From Rhinopithecus roxellana (taxonomy: Eukaryota; Chordata; Mammalia; Primates; Cercopithecidae), in NCBI RefSeq assembly GCF_007565055.1, contig NC_044551.1, positions 96,936,089 to 97,000,088 of the forward strand: 64,000 nt of DNA. Reading direction: 5' to 3'. A program made the translations under genes and the position numbers. A model generated the notes under the pieces. That model was not told the DNA's origin and did not search any database. It saw only the letters and a program-made list of their open reading frames with translations. This document shows positions 11,163-22,140 of the stretch, piece after piece. Position 1 is the first letter of the stretch. Every line of letters starts with the position of its first letter.

Positions 11163-11264
11163 AAAACCAAAATTTCCTCCATTTTAGAACACAAAACCCT
11201 CCTTTGACTATCCTCCTTTTCCTCCCAACAGTTGCTTCTCTTTCTTTGTCTAGATCTGTATGTC

Positions 11265-11760
11265 TCAGACTTTGGTGTACATCAGAATCAGCTACAGAAC
11301 TTATTAAAGCACACATTCCTGAGCCTCATCCTCAGAGTTTCTGATTTGGTAGGTTGGGGTCGGATCCAAGAATGTGCATTTTTTTTTTTTTTTTTGGAGA
11401 TGGAGTCTGCTCTGTGGCCCAGGCTGGAGTGTAGTGGCCACGATCTCAGCTCACCACAAGCTCTGCCTCCCGGGTTCATGCCATTCTCCTGCCTCAGCCT
11501 CCCGAGTAGCTGGGACTACAGGCGCCCACCACCACGCCTGGTTAATTTTTTTGCATTTTTAGTAGAGCCGAGGTTTCACCATGTTAGCCAGGATGGTCTC
11601 GATCTCCTGACCTCGTGATCCACCCACCTCGGCCTCCCAAAGTGCTGGGATTACAGGCGTGAGCCACCGTACCCGGCCAAGAACATGCATTTCTAACAAG
11701 TTCCTAGGTGATGCTGACGGTTGGGAACCCACTTTGAGAACCACCACTCTAAAGAGCACC
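11265..11760 (+). mobile_element. MER5/MER58-like hAT element split by an Alu
   Basis: The left part (11265-11381) has TTTGGTGTACATCAGAATCA and CAGAGTTTCTGATTTGGTAGG. The right part (11679-11760) has CATTTCTAACAAGTTCCTAGG, GTGATGCTGA and the terminal CTTTGAGAACCACCACT. Joined, they resemble a short nonautonomous Charlie element of about 190 bp. Confidence 0.75.
11382..11678 (-). mobile_element. AluY-type insertion in the hAT element
   Basis: An antisense Alu that lacks the AluYR variants (ACAGGCGTGAGCC instead). The flanks AAGAATGTGCATTT (11368-11381) and AAGAACATGCATTT (11679-11692) are duplicates with two differences. Confidence 0.92.
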
Positions 11761-11764
11761 CTCT

Positions 11765-12420
11765 GCATTCATTGGCTTTGCTTGCTCTTTTTCCATTCAC
11801 TACCCAACCTGCTGTCACCTGTCTGCTGCCCCACACCACTGACCTCCAAAAGTCAAATCCTGTGGAGCTTTGCATCCCGTCTTACTCGAGCCCTCTGCGA
11901 CATTGGTTCCGTGGCCACGTTGCTCTTTCTTCCTTTGGCTTTCCTGACATCGCTCCTTCCCAATTGTCTCGTTCCTTTCTGGCTGCTCTTTTTGAGTTGC
12001 CTTTTCAGGAACCTCTTCTCCTGCCCATGGTGTGTTTCAGTTTTCTTCCAGGTGCTGCTCTTGTCCTCTGCACTTTTCACTCTGTATTCTTCCTGGATGC
12101 CTCACCCACGGTACAGCTTTGACTGGCATGCCAGTAACCCTCAGATCAACTTCTCTCCCGCAAAGCTCTCTTCTAGCTCTTCATCTGCATATCCAGACTC
12201 ATAAAGTTAGACATGTCCCCAGGTGGGCTTGTTATATTTGCCCTCAAATGGCCCACTTGTTTGACTTATCTTCACAATGGGCAACTATTTTACCCCAACC
12301 CAGAAATCTGTGTGTCATTCTTACTTTTTTCTCCCTCACTTTTATTCCTGACATTCAATTAATCATCAAGATCTCTCTCATATCTCCTCCTTTCATTTTT
12401 CATTGCTAATGCCTCAGTTT
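11765..12420 (+). mobile_element. L2 LINE fragment
   Basis: Pyrimidine-rich sequence with the style of L2 ORF2/3' region: repeated CTCTTTCTTCC, CTTCCTGGATGCCTC, a CCTCAAATGGCC phrase and a CATCAAGATCTCTCTCAT phrase. Open frames of 125-181 codons here look like decayed L2 and low-complexity sequence, not a host gene. Confidence 0.65.
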
Positions 12421-12580
12421 CCTACTGTTTGTAGTTCCTGGGTATTAGCTTTCCAGTGTTTCTAGGCACTTTGTAAATACTGAGAATATATAGGGGTCCC
12501 TCAAATCAGGTAACATTTCGCTATTCCATAAATTCTGGTTTAGCGATTTGAATCTATATCATTTTATACAATAAGACATT

Positions 12581-12885
12581 TTATTTTATTATTTTTTTGA
12601 GACAAAGTCTCACTGTGTCATGCAGGCTAGAGTGCAGTAGTGCCTTCACAGCTCACTGCAGCCTGAATCTCTGGGGCTCAAGTGATCCTTCTGCCTCAGC
12701 CTCCAGAGTAGCTGGGACTGCAGGCACACACCACCATACCCAGCTAATTTTTTTGAAAAATTGTTTTGCAGAGATGGAGTTAGAATCCTGTTGCCCAGGC
12801 AGGTTAGAATCCTGGGCTGAGGCAGTCCTCCCACCTCAGCCTCCCAAAGCGCTGTGATTACAAGTGTGAGCCACCGCACCTGGCC
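12581..12885 (-). mobile_element. Alu (old, J-type)
   Basis: A diverged antisense Alu with GAGACAAAGTCTCACTGTGTC, an AGCCTGAATCTCTGGGGCTC left arm and CCACCGCACCTGGCC. A small internal duplication of TTAGAATCCTG occurs near 12780-12812. Confidence 0.9.
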
Positions 12886-13282
12886 AAGAAGAATTTTACT
12901 ACTAATAAAAGTAATGCGGGAGGCATGCATTCTTAGCTCCATTTAAGATGAGGAAACTGAGGCTCTGAGAAGGTAATTGAGTTAGAAAAAAGTGGAGCCA
13001 AGGATACAAACAAGGTCTGCCAAGAGCAAGTTGTGGCAAATGAAAAATGTCTAGCTCCCTCCATGTAGAATTGGAAGAGTATAGTTCCATTATTTTGTTG
13101 AAGTGCAGTAAGTTTTAATAAACACAGACATTTCTGTAGTAAAGCATATTCGTATAGTAAAGTGAAAAATGTACAAAAGCAAAATATGATCTGGTGACCC
13201 ATTTCTATATGCAATTTTTTTTCTCTCTCTCTGTCTCTCTGTATGTGTGTATATGCATGGGTGTGTATATGTAGTTTCATGA
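12886..13282. other. Unassigned sequence with CT/TG microsatellite
   Basis: A CTCTCTCTGTCTCTCTGTATG stretch followed by TG-rich sequence lies at 13217-13272. The rest shows no named family. A GAGGAAACTGAGGCTCTGAGAA word at 12949-12972 may be a MIR remnant. Confidence 0.45.
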
Positions 13283-13379
13283 AAATTTTAAAACTTTTTA
13301 TTTGGAAATAATTGTAGATTTTCTGGAACTTGCAAAGATGGTACAGAGAGGCCCTGGGTCCTCTTTATCCAGTGGTTAC

Positions 13380-13875
13380 TGTTTGGACGAACAGAGGCAA
13401 GATGGCGCAGTTCCGGGTTCTTCACCGTCAACTTTCCCGCGCCAGGGAAAGACACAGGTGGACTGCGCAGGCGCAACCCGACCTCCGACGGAGAAAAACC
13501 GGAACCCGCCTAGCCACGCCTACCGCCTGGCCTGACCCGCCTACCTCCCGCCCACTGCCCTCCCACTCCCACTCCCAGGCCCAGGACATAAAAGCCACTC
13601 CCGGCGGGCGCCCGGCGCAACTTCCTCAGCCCCCACTCCTGTCGGGACTGCATTAGGAGCCTCCCCCAAGAGCTCCACCAGGCGACTCCCTTGGCCTCCC
13701 CTGCCGGAGACCGAGGGACCTCACCCCTCCTCCACAAAGCTGGCTGACCAAAAAATAAATTTGCAGTTTTGCTCCTAGCCTTGCCTACTCGCTGGTCCTT
13801 TGATACTCGCCCTGGTGAGCCTAGAAAGCAAATCAGTTTCCTGGAAAGCAAATCAGTTTCCTGGAAAGCAAATCA
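13380..13875 (+). mobile_element. GC-rich solo LTR of an endogenous retrovirus
   Basis: The element begins TGTTTGGACG and ends GCAAATCA, and the 5-bp GTTAC flanks it at 13375-13379 and 13876-13880. Removing it restores the expected L1 text GTGGTTACATCTTGTATAAC. Promoter-like CATAAAAG is at 13587 and the AATAAA is at 13754, the order expected for U3, R and U5. It is CpG-rich, unlike its neighbours. No internal retroviral sequence is present. It resembles LTR10/HERV-I-type LTRs, but that family name is a guess. Confidence 0.85.
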
Positions 13876-14329
13876 GTTACATCTTGTATAACTATAGTAC
13901 AATATCAAAGCCAGCAAATTGACATTGGTACTATATAAGTAATGCATAGTTCCATGCCATTCTGTCACAGGTGTAGATTTATATGACCACCACCGTAATC
14001 AAGATATAGCACTACTCTATCACCACAAAGATCTTCCTCATGCTACCTCTTTATAATCATTTCCTCTTCCCTTCACCATTCCTAACCCCCAGCTACAACT
14101 AATCTGTTCTCCATCTCTATAATTTGTCATTTTGAGAATGTTGTATAAATGGAATTTTATGGTATGTGACCTCTTGAGACTGACTTTTTTCCACTCCATA
14201 ATGTCCTTGCATATAGTTGGGTAATTTTTTAAACCCCTCTTTGCCAATATCTGCCTTTTAGTTGTCTCTCTCTCATTGATTTCAAGATTTATTTATTTAC
14301 TCTTTGTATGTATGTATGTACGTAGGTAT

Positions 14330-14628
14330 GTATTTATTTTATTTGAGACAGGGTCTTGCTCTGTTGCCCAGGCTGGAATGCAGTGGCACAATCTCGGCTC
14401 ACTTCTATTTCTGCCTCCTAGGTTCAAGCTATTCTCCTGCCTCAGCCTCCTGAGTAGCTGGGGACTATAGGCATGTGGCACCACGCCTGGCTAATTTTTG
14501 TATTTTTTGGTGGAGATGGAGTTTCACCATGTTGCCCAGGCTGGTCTTGACCTCCTGACCTCCAATGATCCACCTGCCTTGGCCTCCCAGAGTGCTGGGA
14601 TTACAGGCATGAGCCACCATGCCTGGCC
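14330..14628 (-). mobile_element. Alu S-type in the L1
   Basis: An antisense Alu preceded by a GTATGTATGTATGTACG repeat (14305-14330), which belongs to its tail region. It ends in CCATGCCTGGCC and separates two L1 blocks. Confidence 0.92.
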
Positions 14629-14871
14629 ACCTTTAGTTTTTACAAGATTAACTAATATGTGTCCTGACATGGATTTTTTTAGGTTTATTCTGTTTAGAAT
14701 TCACATAGCTTCTTCTTTCTTTAAGTTGTGTCTTTTACCAAACTTGGGAAATTTTTAGTTATTGTATATTTTAATACTTTTTTAGCCCACCTTCTTTCTC
14801 GTCTCCTTCTGGGACTCAAATGACATGAGTGTTTGATTTCTTTGTTATAGTCGTATAAGTTCCTGAGTTTG

Positions 14872-15128
14872 TTCTTTTTTTTTTTTAGTTTTTAGTTTTT
14901 TTTTTTTCTGTTGTTCAGATTGAGTAATTTCTATTCTCCTGCCTCAGCTTTCTGAGCAGCTGGGACTACAGGTGTGCACCACCATGCCTGGCTAATTTTT
15001 GTATTTTTAGTAGAGACAGGTTTTTGCCATGTTGGCCAGGCTGGTCTTGAACTCCTGACTTCAAGTGATTGGCCTGCCTTGGCCTCTCAAAGTGTTGTGA
15101 TTACAGGTGTGAGCCACAGTGCCTGGCC
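14872..15128 (-). mobile_element. Alu with an internal deletion
   Basis: Two T-runs at 14875-14911 are followed by only a short stretch before TCTCCTGCCTCAGC. Most of the first antisense segment (GGAGTGCAGTGG to the promoter-distal arm) is missing. The rest is normal to CAGTGCCTGGCC. Confidence 0.88.
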
Positions 15129-16202
15129 AATTTCTGTTGTTCTAGCCTCAACTTCACTGATTCTTTTCTCTGTCCTTTCCCTTCTGCTGTGATGCTCATC
15201 TATTGAGATTTTATTTTATTTTTTTGTATATTTTAGTTATAAAATTTATATTTGGTTCTTCTTTACATCTTCTATTTGCTCAGATTTTCTCTTTTTTCAT
15301 TTGTTTCAAGACAGTTTTCATAATTGTTCATTGAAGCCTTTTTATGATGGCTGCTTTAAAATCTTTATCAGACAATTGCTTTAAAATCTTTATCAGACAA
15401 TTCCAAAATTATTAGCTTAGTGATGGCATCTGTGGACTGTCTTTTCTTATTTAATATGAGATTTTCCTGGTTCTAGATGTGATAAGTGATTTTGTATTTT
15501 ACCCTGGCTATTTTGGGTATTACATCTTGAGACTGTAGTTCTTACTTAAATCTTCTGTTTAGCAGGCTTCCTCTGACATGTGCTGCCGGGAAAGAAGTGC
15601 ACCACCTTGTTACTGCCAGGTGGGGGTGAAAATCTAGTTTCCCCACTTAGTTTCCTTTATGCCTCCAGGGGCAGGACCCCCATTACTACTGGGTGGAGGT
15701 GGATTGCAGGCTCCTTGTAGACCTCAGCTGACAACCACTGTGGCTGGGAAGGAGAGGAACGTCTCACTATTGCTCCCCATGCGGCCTCCACTGACACTGT
15801 TTGAGGGGTGCTTACCACTAGATGGTGGTGAGATTTCTGGCCTCCCAAACCCTTTTGATAAGCTAGGGAGGAGGAGGAATGCCTTATTACCTCTGGGTGG
15901 AAGTGGAAGCCCAAGATCCCCATATGGTCTCCATTGACACCATGAAGGAGGTTTCACTTTGCTGGCGTGGGTAAGAATACTGGCTCCCCACTCAATCATC
16001 TTTCCTAATAATGGGATAGAGGAGATAGAGTGAGGTGTGATTGTTACCGCTGGGAGAGAGTGGAATTCCAGGATCCCCTCCTGGCCTTCGCTGATGGAGG
16101 AGGAGGTGTGGCTCTATTTTTCTGTGGTGCGTGACTACTGGGGTAGAGTGGCTATTGTCCAAAAGTTTTCTGTCTTGCTATGTTGTACCTTTCCTTGTTC
16201 TT

Positions 16203-16513
16203 TTTTCTTTTCTTTTCTTTTTTTTTTTGAGATGGAGTTTTGCTCTGTTGCCCAGGCTGGGAGTACAGTGGCATGATCTCGCCTCACTGTAACCTCCACC
16301 ATCCAGGTTCAAGTGATTGTCCTGCCTCAGCCTCCTGAGTTGCTGGGATTACAGGTGTGTGCCACCACACGCCCAGCTAATTTTTGTACTTTTAGTAGAG
16401 ACGGGGTTTCACCATGTTGGCCAGGCTAGTCTCAAACTCTTGACCTGAAATGATCCACCCTCCTCGGCCTCTCAAAGTGCTGGGATTACAGGCATGAGCC
16501 ACCACTCCCAGCC
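16203..16513 (-). mobile_element. Alu S-type in the L1
   Basis: An antisense Alu with a TTTTC-rich tail. The flanks TACCTTTCCTTGTTCTT (about 16186) and TACCTTTTATTGTTCTT (about 16515) look like a diverged target-site duplication. Confidence 0.92.
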
Positions 16514-17054
16514 ATACCTTTTATTGTTCTTTGACTAGAAGCAGTAGCTTCTCCTGGGGGTGTTTTTAGTCTGCACCTGTTACTGTTTTTCCATTGCTGG
16601 CTTCTCTGGCACCATGTCTGGGATGACTGAGGCAAAAAGAAAACCCAGGGAACTTGTCACAGTGTGGTCCTCACGGTTCCAGGCCCTTGTCAGTTTGCCT
16701 TTGTTTCATACCTTTTAGAGTCTTGTTATGTTTGTTGTATGCATAACATCTGGGGTTTTCAGGTGTACTTTAACTTCATTTGTTTAGATAAAAGGCGGTC
16801 GAGCTTTCCTAGGATTGTTCCCGAAAAGCTGCCTACTGATGGTCTGTGAGTGCTAAAGTGTGCTACCACTTCTAAAGGCCCCAGGCCTTCCCAAGTGTCT
16901 ATTCCTGCATGTCCTACAGACACTTACGCGACAGATCAGCCTCAGGTCCCTTCCTCTGTTTCCACTATTTCAACCAGAGATCCTATCAGTGCTGTCATCT
17001 GAGGCCGCGCCTTGGAAGGCCATTTAGATAGAGCCTTCCTCACACAGGCGATTA

Positions 17055-17660
17055 TTCCCCACGTCTAACCTATCTCACTTCCTCAACACCTTTTGAGCTA
17101 ACCATGTCCTGCCTATATTCCCTTGCTGTATTTGAGCCATTATCATCTCTCACCTGCACTGTTGCCATAACTTCTTAACACATCTCTTTGCATCCGCTTT
17201 GTCCCCTCTGAGCCACTCATCCACGGTTCTGAAATGCATCTTTCTAACATGAACCTTTTCAACCCTTCAAGTCTGGCTCTGGGTCTCCCCAAGACCTTTT
17301 AGCCAGGGGGCAGAGAACTTGTGATTAGGCCTCCATCTCTAGCCTCACCCTCAGCCACAACCTTCTGGAATATTCCCACACAGTGTCACTGGCTGCAAGC
17401 TATCAATCACATCCCCGAAGGCTTTCCCTGGACCATTGCACACTGTTTTTCTTCTGCTGGGAATGCGCTCGCTTACTCTTTCCTCCTTGTCTCCAATCTG
17501 ATCCTCAAAATGTAATGCATATATTACTTTATTTGGGAAGATTTCTTAGATACTGTACTTCTGTCATTGCACTTAGTATAAGGTATTATAGTTATGTTTA
17601 TTCAAACATCTAACTCTCCTGGAGACTATTAATTCCCTTCTGAGAGGGGACATGTCTGAC
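17055..17660 (+). mobile_element. L2 LINE fragment
   Basis: L2-style words in order: CACCTGCACTGTTGCC, TTGCATCCGC, CTTCTGGAATATTCCC, AAGGCTTTCCCTGGACC, TTCTGCTGGGAATGCGC and CTCCTGGAGACTATTAATTC. The area before it (16851-17054) is unassigned. Confidence 0.65.
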
Positions 17661-17684
17661 CGCAGAGTAACATCGTGTAGTGCT

Positions 17685-18215
17685 CAAAAAGAAGGACACC
17701 GGAGTCCTGAGTTTATTTTTTATTTATTTTTTTGAGACGGAGTCTGGCTCTGTGGCCCAGGCTGGAGTGCAGTGGCCGGATCTCAGCTCACTGCAAGCTC
17801 CGCCTCCCGGGTTTTACGCCATTCTCCTGCCTCAGCCTCCCGAGTAGCTGGGACTACAGGCGCCCGCCACCTCGCCCAGCTAGTTTTTTGTATTTTTTAG
17901 TGGAGACGGGGTTTCACCGTGTTAGCCAGGATGGTCTCAATCTCCTGACCTCGTGATCCGCCCGTCTCGGCCTCCCAAAGTGCTGGGATTACAGGTTTGA
18001 GCCACCGCGCCCGGCCTTGTCCTGAGTTTATATTCAGACTCCTACTTATTAGTTCTATGGTCTCAGGGAATTTACAAAATATCTTTGTGTCTCAAATTTA
18101 GTTACATGTGAAATGGAGATTATCATGATGATTGAATGAGGTAATACATCGAAATTGCATAGCACAGTGCCTGTCACAAAATAAGCTCTTAATAGTTGTT
18201 AGTTATGATGGATGA
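17685..18215 (-). mobile_element. MIR split by an AluYR
   Basis: Left stub 17685-17716 and right part 18019-18215. The right part has TCTCAGGGAATTTACAAAA, GTGAAATGGAGATTATC, TGAATGAGGTAATACAT and AGCACAGTGCCTGTCAC, the antisense MIR 3' half. Confidence 0.7.
17717..18018 (-). mobile_element. AluYR-type Alu with target-site duplication
   Basis: A near-consensus antisense copy with GCCGGATCTCAGC, CTAGTTTTTTGTATTTTTTAG and ACAGGTTTGAGCC. A 13-bp duplication, GTCCTGAGTTTAT, lies at 17704-17716 and 18019-18031. Confidence 0.94.
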
Positions 18216-18812
18216 TTTAATTTGCTGTAATTTACCAAACTATTCTCCCATTGTGGAATATTTGCACTGCTTCTATTTTTTTTTTTTCCTATTGTAGCTA
18301 ACTCTGGTAGAAAATGTAAAAAACAAAACACAAGAGATGACTAGAATTGGGATTATTTCTATGCCTTTGTATCTGAAGTTGACAAAATCAACTTAATTTT
18401 CTATCTAAGTTTGAAGTGATTGCTGAAAAATTTTGGTATTCTTCGTGACCTCTTCCATGCTGCAAAGCACATTGGAACTTTTAAGATTAATTAGATTTTT
18501 CTCTCCTGCCTAGCTATTGGAAGAGAAAAATCCCAAAGGAAGCACATAACAAATGAATTTGTACTTGAGCAATGGATGGTGTGAATGCATTATATGTCAG
18601 TTTCTGTATTTGGATTTTTCTGCTCTTAGAGGAGTCTACTTGAGGTTTTGAAGAACTCCTTGACCTTGTTTCTTCTGTACCTATCTCTACCCCAAATAGC
18701 AGGTTTGTAAACACAAATTAAGTGAAAGGTACAAACTTCCTCCGTGCTAAGGGAAAGCTCATTTGAGGAGTTGGTACTCTACTTTCATTATTAAAGTGAT
18801 ACTGGTTTTAGC
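18216..18812. other. Unassigned sequence
   Basis: AT-rich sequence without a named element. A T-run lies at 18277-18288. Confidence 0.4.
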
Positions 18813-19075
18813 CTCTTACTCGTTTCAGAGTGCTATAACAAATACCATAGACGGAGTGGCCTAACCAACATTTATTTCTCATAGTCATGGAAGTTGGAAA
18901 GTCTAAGATCAAGGTACTGGCTGATTCAGTTCCTCTTGAGGACCTTCTTCCTGGTTTGAAGACTAATGACTTCTTGATGTATTCTCACATGGTGGACAGA
19001 AAGATTCTCACTCTATTTCTTTTTATAAGGGCACTAATCCCATTCATGAGCACTCCACACTCAAGACCTGATTAC
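18813..19075 (-). mobile_element. MLT1-type MaLR LTR fragment
   Basis: CAGAGTGCTATAACAAATAC, ATAGACGGAGTGGCCTAA, CAACATTTATTTCTCATAG and GGGCACTAATCCCATTCATG are MLT1 words read in the antisense direction. The right end abuts the Tigger-like element. Confidence 0.75.
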
Positions 19076-19350
19076 AGACGGTTCCCAGCTTATGATGGCT
19101 TAACTAATGACTTTTTGACTTTACAGTGGTGTGAAAGTTATCCTGTACTTTGAGTATCCATATAACCATATTTTGTTTAATTTTTAGTACTGCATTTAAT
19201 AAATTACATGAGGTATTCAATAATAAAGTAGGCTTTGTATTAGATTATTTTGCCCAACTGTAGGTGAATGTGACTGTTCTGAGCATAGAAGGTAGGCTAG
19301 GCTAAGCTATCATATTGAGTAGGTTAGGAAGATTAATTGCATATATTAAA
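19076..19350 (+). mobile_element. Tigger/pogo-like nonautonomous element, truncated
   Basis: TACAGACGGTTCCCAGCTTA, TTTTTGACTTTACAGTGGTG, TTGCCCAACTGTAGG and GGTAGGCTAGGCTAAGCTAT match a common pogo-type medium repeat. The right inverted terminus seems to be missing. The exact family is uncertain. Confidence 0.5.
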
Positions 19351-19529
19351 CAATACTGTTGATCAGAAACATTCAGAATTTACATGAACAAAAATAAACC
19401 TTAGTTATATTACTCTACTGAGATTTGGGGGTTTATCCACTCATCGCTGGTGGTCTCTTAGTTAATACAACAGTTCCAGGTTTTTTGCTTAGATTTAGTT
19501 CTTCTTTTCTGTTTCCAGACTAGCACTGT

Positions 19530-19735
19530 CATTAAGACCATGAGCTTTGGAACTAGACAGAGTTTGCATGGGATCCTCTTACTAGCTACATAAATATTCT
19601 AAATTTTCAGAAACTCAGTTCCTTCATCCTTAAAATGGAGATATAAAAATCTTCTAGTTAGGATTATTGTGAGAATTAAATAGGAATACTTTTCACAGTC
19701 CCTGGCACATAATAAATGATCAGTGATGGTATAGA
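19530..19735 (-). mobile_element. MIR
   Basis: An antisense MIR with ACCATGAGCTTTGGAACTAG, CAGTTCCTTCATCCTTAAAA, ATTGTGAGAATTAAATAGG and CCTGGCACATAATAAATG. Confidence 0.8.
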
Positions 19736-20157
19736 AATTTTATTTTATTTTTATCCTTCTCACATTAATAAAAATATTCTGAATTTGTGTATTTTAATTA
19801 TTTTCCGTATGATTTCAATTTTTTTCATTGTCAGGTAATGTGCTATACATTTCTATCTACTCAGTTATTTTCATCTTCTTTGTGTAAACATTCCACTCTT
19901 CACTTGGAAAAAAATTCATCCTTCAGAGTCTAAAAAATTATCACCTGTGGTAGATTTTAGTTTCCCAAAATATAACAATGATATTTCCCATCTCTTCTAG
20001 AGCCTTATAATTTCTCCACTCAGTGGCCGACAGGACTTTGTGACCATGTGGATAGCATGAGGCAGAACTGATGTTGTGTGACTTCTGAGGCTAGGTCATA
20101 AAACCCAATGTGGCGGCCACTAATTTTCTCTCTTTCTCCCTGTTAAATTAATTAATT

Positions 20158-20453
20158 AACTGTTTCTAGAGACAAGATCTCACTCTGTTGCCCAGGCTGG
20201 GGTGCCATGGTACGATCATAACTTACTGTAATCTTGAATTCTAGGCTCAAGCAATCCTCTTGCCTAAGTCTCCAGAGTAGCTAGAACTACAGGCACATGC
20301 CACCATTCCTGACTAATTTTTATTTTTATTTTTCATAGAACTGGAGTCTCACTGTATTGCCCAGGCTGGTCTTGAATTCCTGAGCTCAAGCAATCCTTCA
20401 GCCTCAGCCTTCCAATGTGCTGCGATTATAGGCATGAGCATTGTGCCTGGTCT
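20158..20453 (-). mobile_element. Alu (old, J-type)
   Basis: An antisense Alu with GAGACAAGATCTCACTCTG, AATTCTAGGCTCAAGCAATCC and an AGCATTGTGCCTGGTC end, all typical of early Alus. Confidence 0.88.
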
Positions 20454-20460
20454 AATTTAA

Positions 20461-20621
20461 TTTTTTTTTATTTAGAGACAGAGTCTGGCTCTGTTACCCA
20501 GGCTAACATGCAGTGGTGCAGTCATAGCTTACTGCAGCCTCGAACTCCTGGCTCAATAGATCATACTGCCTTGGCCTCCTAAAATGCGATATTACAGGTA
20601 TGAGCCACTCCTCCCAGTCAT
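20461..20621 (-). mobile_element. Alu monomer (FLAM-like)
   Basis: A single antisense monomer of about 160 bp: GAGACAGAGTCTGGCTCTG, TCATAGCTTACTGCAGCCTC and TACAGGTATGAGCCACTCC. There is no second arm, so it is a free left monomer or a truncated Alu. Confidence 0.7.
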
Positions 20622-20880
20622 CCCCTCTCTTTTCCACTTTCTCCCCCTACAGGAAACTTGAATTTAACATCCAGCCATGTTGTGAGGGAGCCCAGGTAAC
20701 AGGAAGATGCTGTGTATAGGTGTTCTAGCTAACAGTCCCAAGTTATGAGCATCAATCTCCAGAAGTATGGATGAAGGAGGCTTCAGATGATTCTAGTGAC
20801 CAAGCCTTCAAGCAGCCCCAGCTCACGCTGAGTGGAGCAGAGAAACACGAGCCCCGCTGAGCTCTGACCAAATCGCAGAT

Positions 20881-21830
20881 TCACCATGCTCAACCTCATT
20901 GATTGTCAGGGAAGTACAAATAAAATTTACAATAAGATACTACTACAGGTCCACCAGAATGGCTAAAATTTTAGGGCCAACAATACTAAGTGCTGATAAG
21001 GATATGAAACAACTGGAACTCTCACCCACTCCACAGTTTTTAGACTGTAGAGTTGGGAGTCTGAATTCATACAACCACTTTTGAAGACTGTTTGGCAGTA
21101 TCTGCTAAAGATTAACATACACATATTTTCTAGCCCAGTGTTTCCTTTCCTAGTACATATTCAACAGAATTGTGTATATCTGCACACTAAATACATAAAT
21201 ATCCTCAAACTAGAATGTATCCAAATATCCATCAATGGTAGAATGGATTAATGGATTAAAAACTCATAGTATAGTTCCACACTGAAATATTGTGCAGCAA
21301 AAAAGCCTTACAACTGCTGCAACAATATAAATAAATCTCAAAAAATGGTATGAAGTGAACAATGCCAGACATGAAAGAGTCCTATTGTGTTAATATAATG
21401 TTAATATAAAATATAAATATATAAATTTGAAGTTATTCATATAGTCTAATAAACTTCAATATATGAATTCAAATTTATTAACGTAATTTAATAAACTTAA
21501 ACTAGTTATATAAACTAGTTTCATAAAGTTTAAAAATAGGCAAAACAATTATTGTCTTAGAAGTCAATAATGTGATTACCTTCAGAGAGGAGGGAGGAAG
21601 GAATGATTGGTAGGAGGCATAGCAGGTCTTTTGGAACTCTTCAGTGTTCTAGTTTTGACCTGGGTTGTGGTTGCACAGGTGAGCTTGCTTTGTGATCATT
21701 CCGTGAACTGTACACTTGGGACTTCCACACTTTTCTACATGTGCATTATGGATCAACAAAAAAATCTAAAAATGTCAACTAGAAATAATAAATAGTTGGA
21801 AAAGTTTAAAAAAAAAAACAAATTGCAGGT
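20881..21830 (+). mobile_element. L1 3' part, old, sense strand
   Basis: Sense L1 text: CAACCTCATTGATTGTCAGG, GATACTACTACAGGTCCACC, CAAATATCCATCAATGGTAG, ATGGATTAATGGATTAAAA and ATAAATCTCAAAAAATGG, ending with a GTGAACTGTACACTTGGG-style 3' UTR. Only decayed ORF2 C-terminal sequence remains. Confidence 0.8.
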
Positions 21831-21859
21831 TCAGGAGAAAAATAAATGTCATCATAATC

Positions 21860-22140
21860 CTAATCTACTAAATTTGGGGGTGGTCTATTAAACAGCGATA
21901 AACAGCAGAACACCTCCTCTGTGAAGCCATCCTTATGACCTCTTGGTTTTCCTGCTTCCTCAGGACTAAAAGCTTTTCTCTGTGCTCCCTTAGCATTTTA
22001 TTTATTTTTCTAGGACTTAAAAGTCTGTGAAGTCTTTGAGGGCAAACATCAAAGCTTATTCTTTTTTGTATCACCTGTAGCACTTAACTCAGTACCTGGT
22101 ATAGCACAGGTACTGAGCACAGGTTGATTAAAGGACACTT
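21860..22140 (+). mobile_element. L2/CR1-type LINE 3' end
   Basis: CTCCTCTGTGAAGCCATCC, CTGTGCTCCCTTAGCATTTT, TCTGTGAAGTCTTTGAGGGC and CTCAGTACCTGGTATAGCACA give the standard order of an L2/CR1 3' end. Confidence 0.7.

Larger units (their letters stand above)
13283..16850 (-). mobile_element. Old L1 (L1M class), antisense and interrupted
   Basis: Recognisable antisense L1 blocks are 13283-13379, 13881-14330 (CTTGTATAACTATAGTACAA, TCTGTTCTCCATCTCTATAA, ATGTTGTATAAATGGAAT), 14640-14870, 15190-16200 (TTTGGTTCTTCTTTACATCT, TTTATGATGGCTGCTTTAAA, then GGTGGAAGTGGAAGCCCA-like repeats) and 16515-16850. A solo LTR and three Alus separate them. One parent element is likely but two old L1s cannot be excluded. 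Confidence 0.7.
19950..20880 (+). repeat. Old LTR-like repeat interrupted by an Alu and an Alu monomer
   Basis: The parts 19950-20140 (CTTCTGAGGCTAGGTCATAA) and 20625-20880 (CCATGTTGTGAGGGAGCCC, GGTGTTCTAGCTAACAGTCC, GGAGCAGAGAAACACGAGCC) read as one old interspersed repeat. I cannot name its family. Confidence 0.45.

Noticed and set aside
11659..12409. Frames of 125-181 codons
   Set aside because: They lie in a pyrimidine-rich L2 fragment; three phases are open together, as expected for low-complexity L2 sequence.
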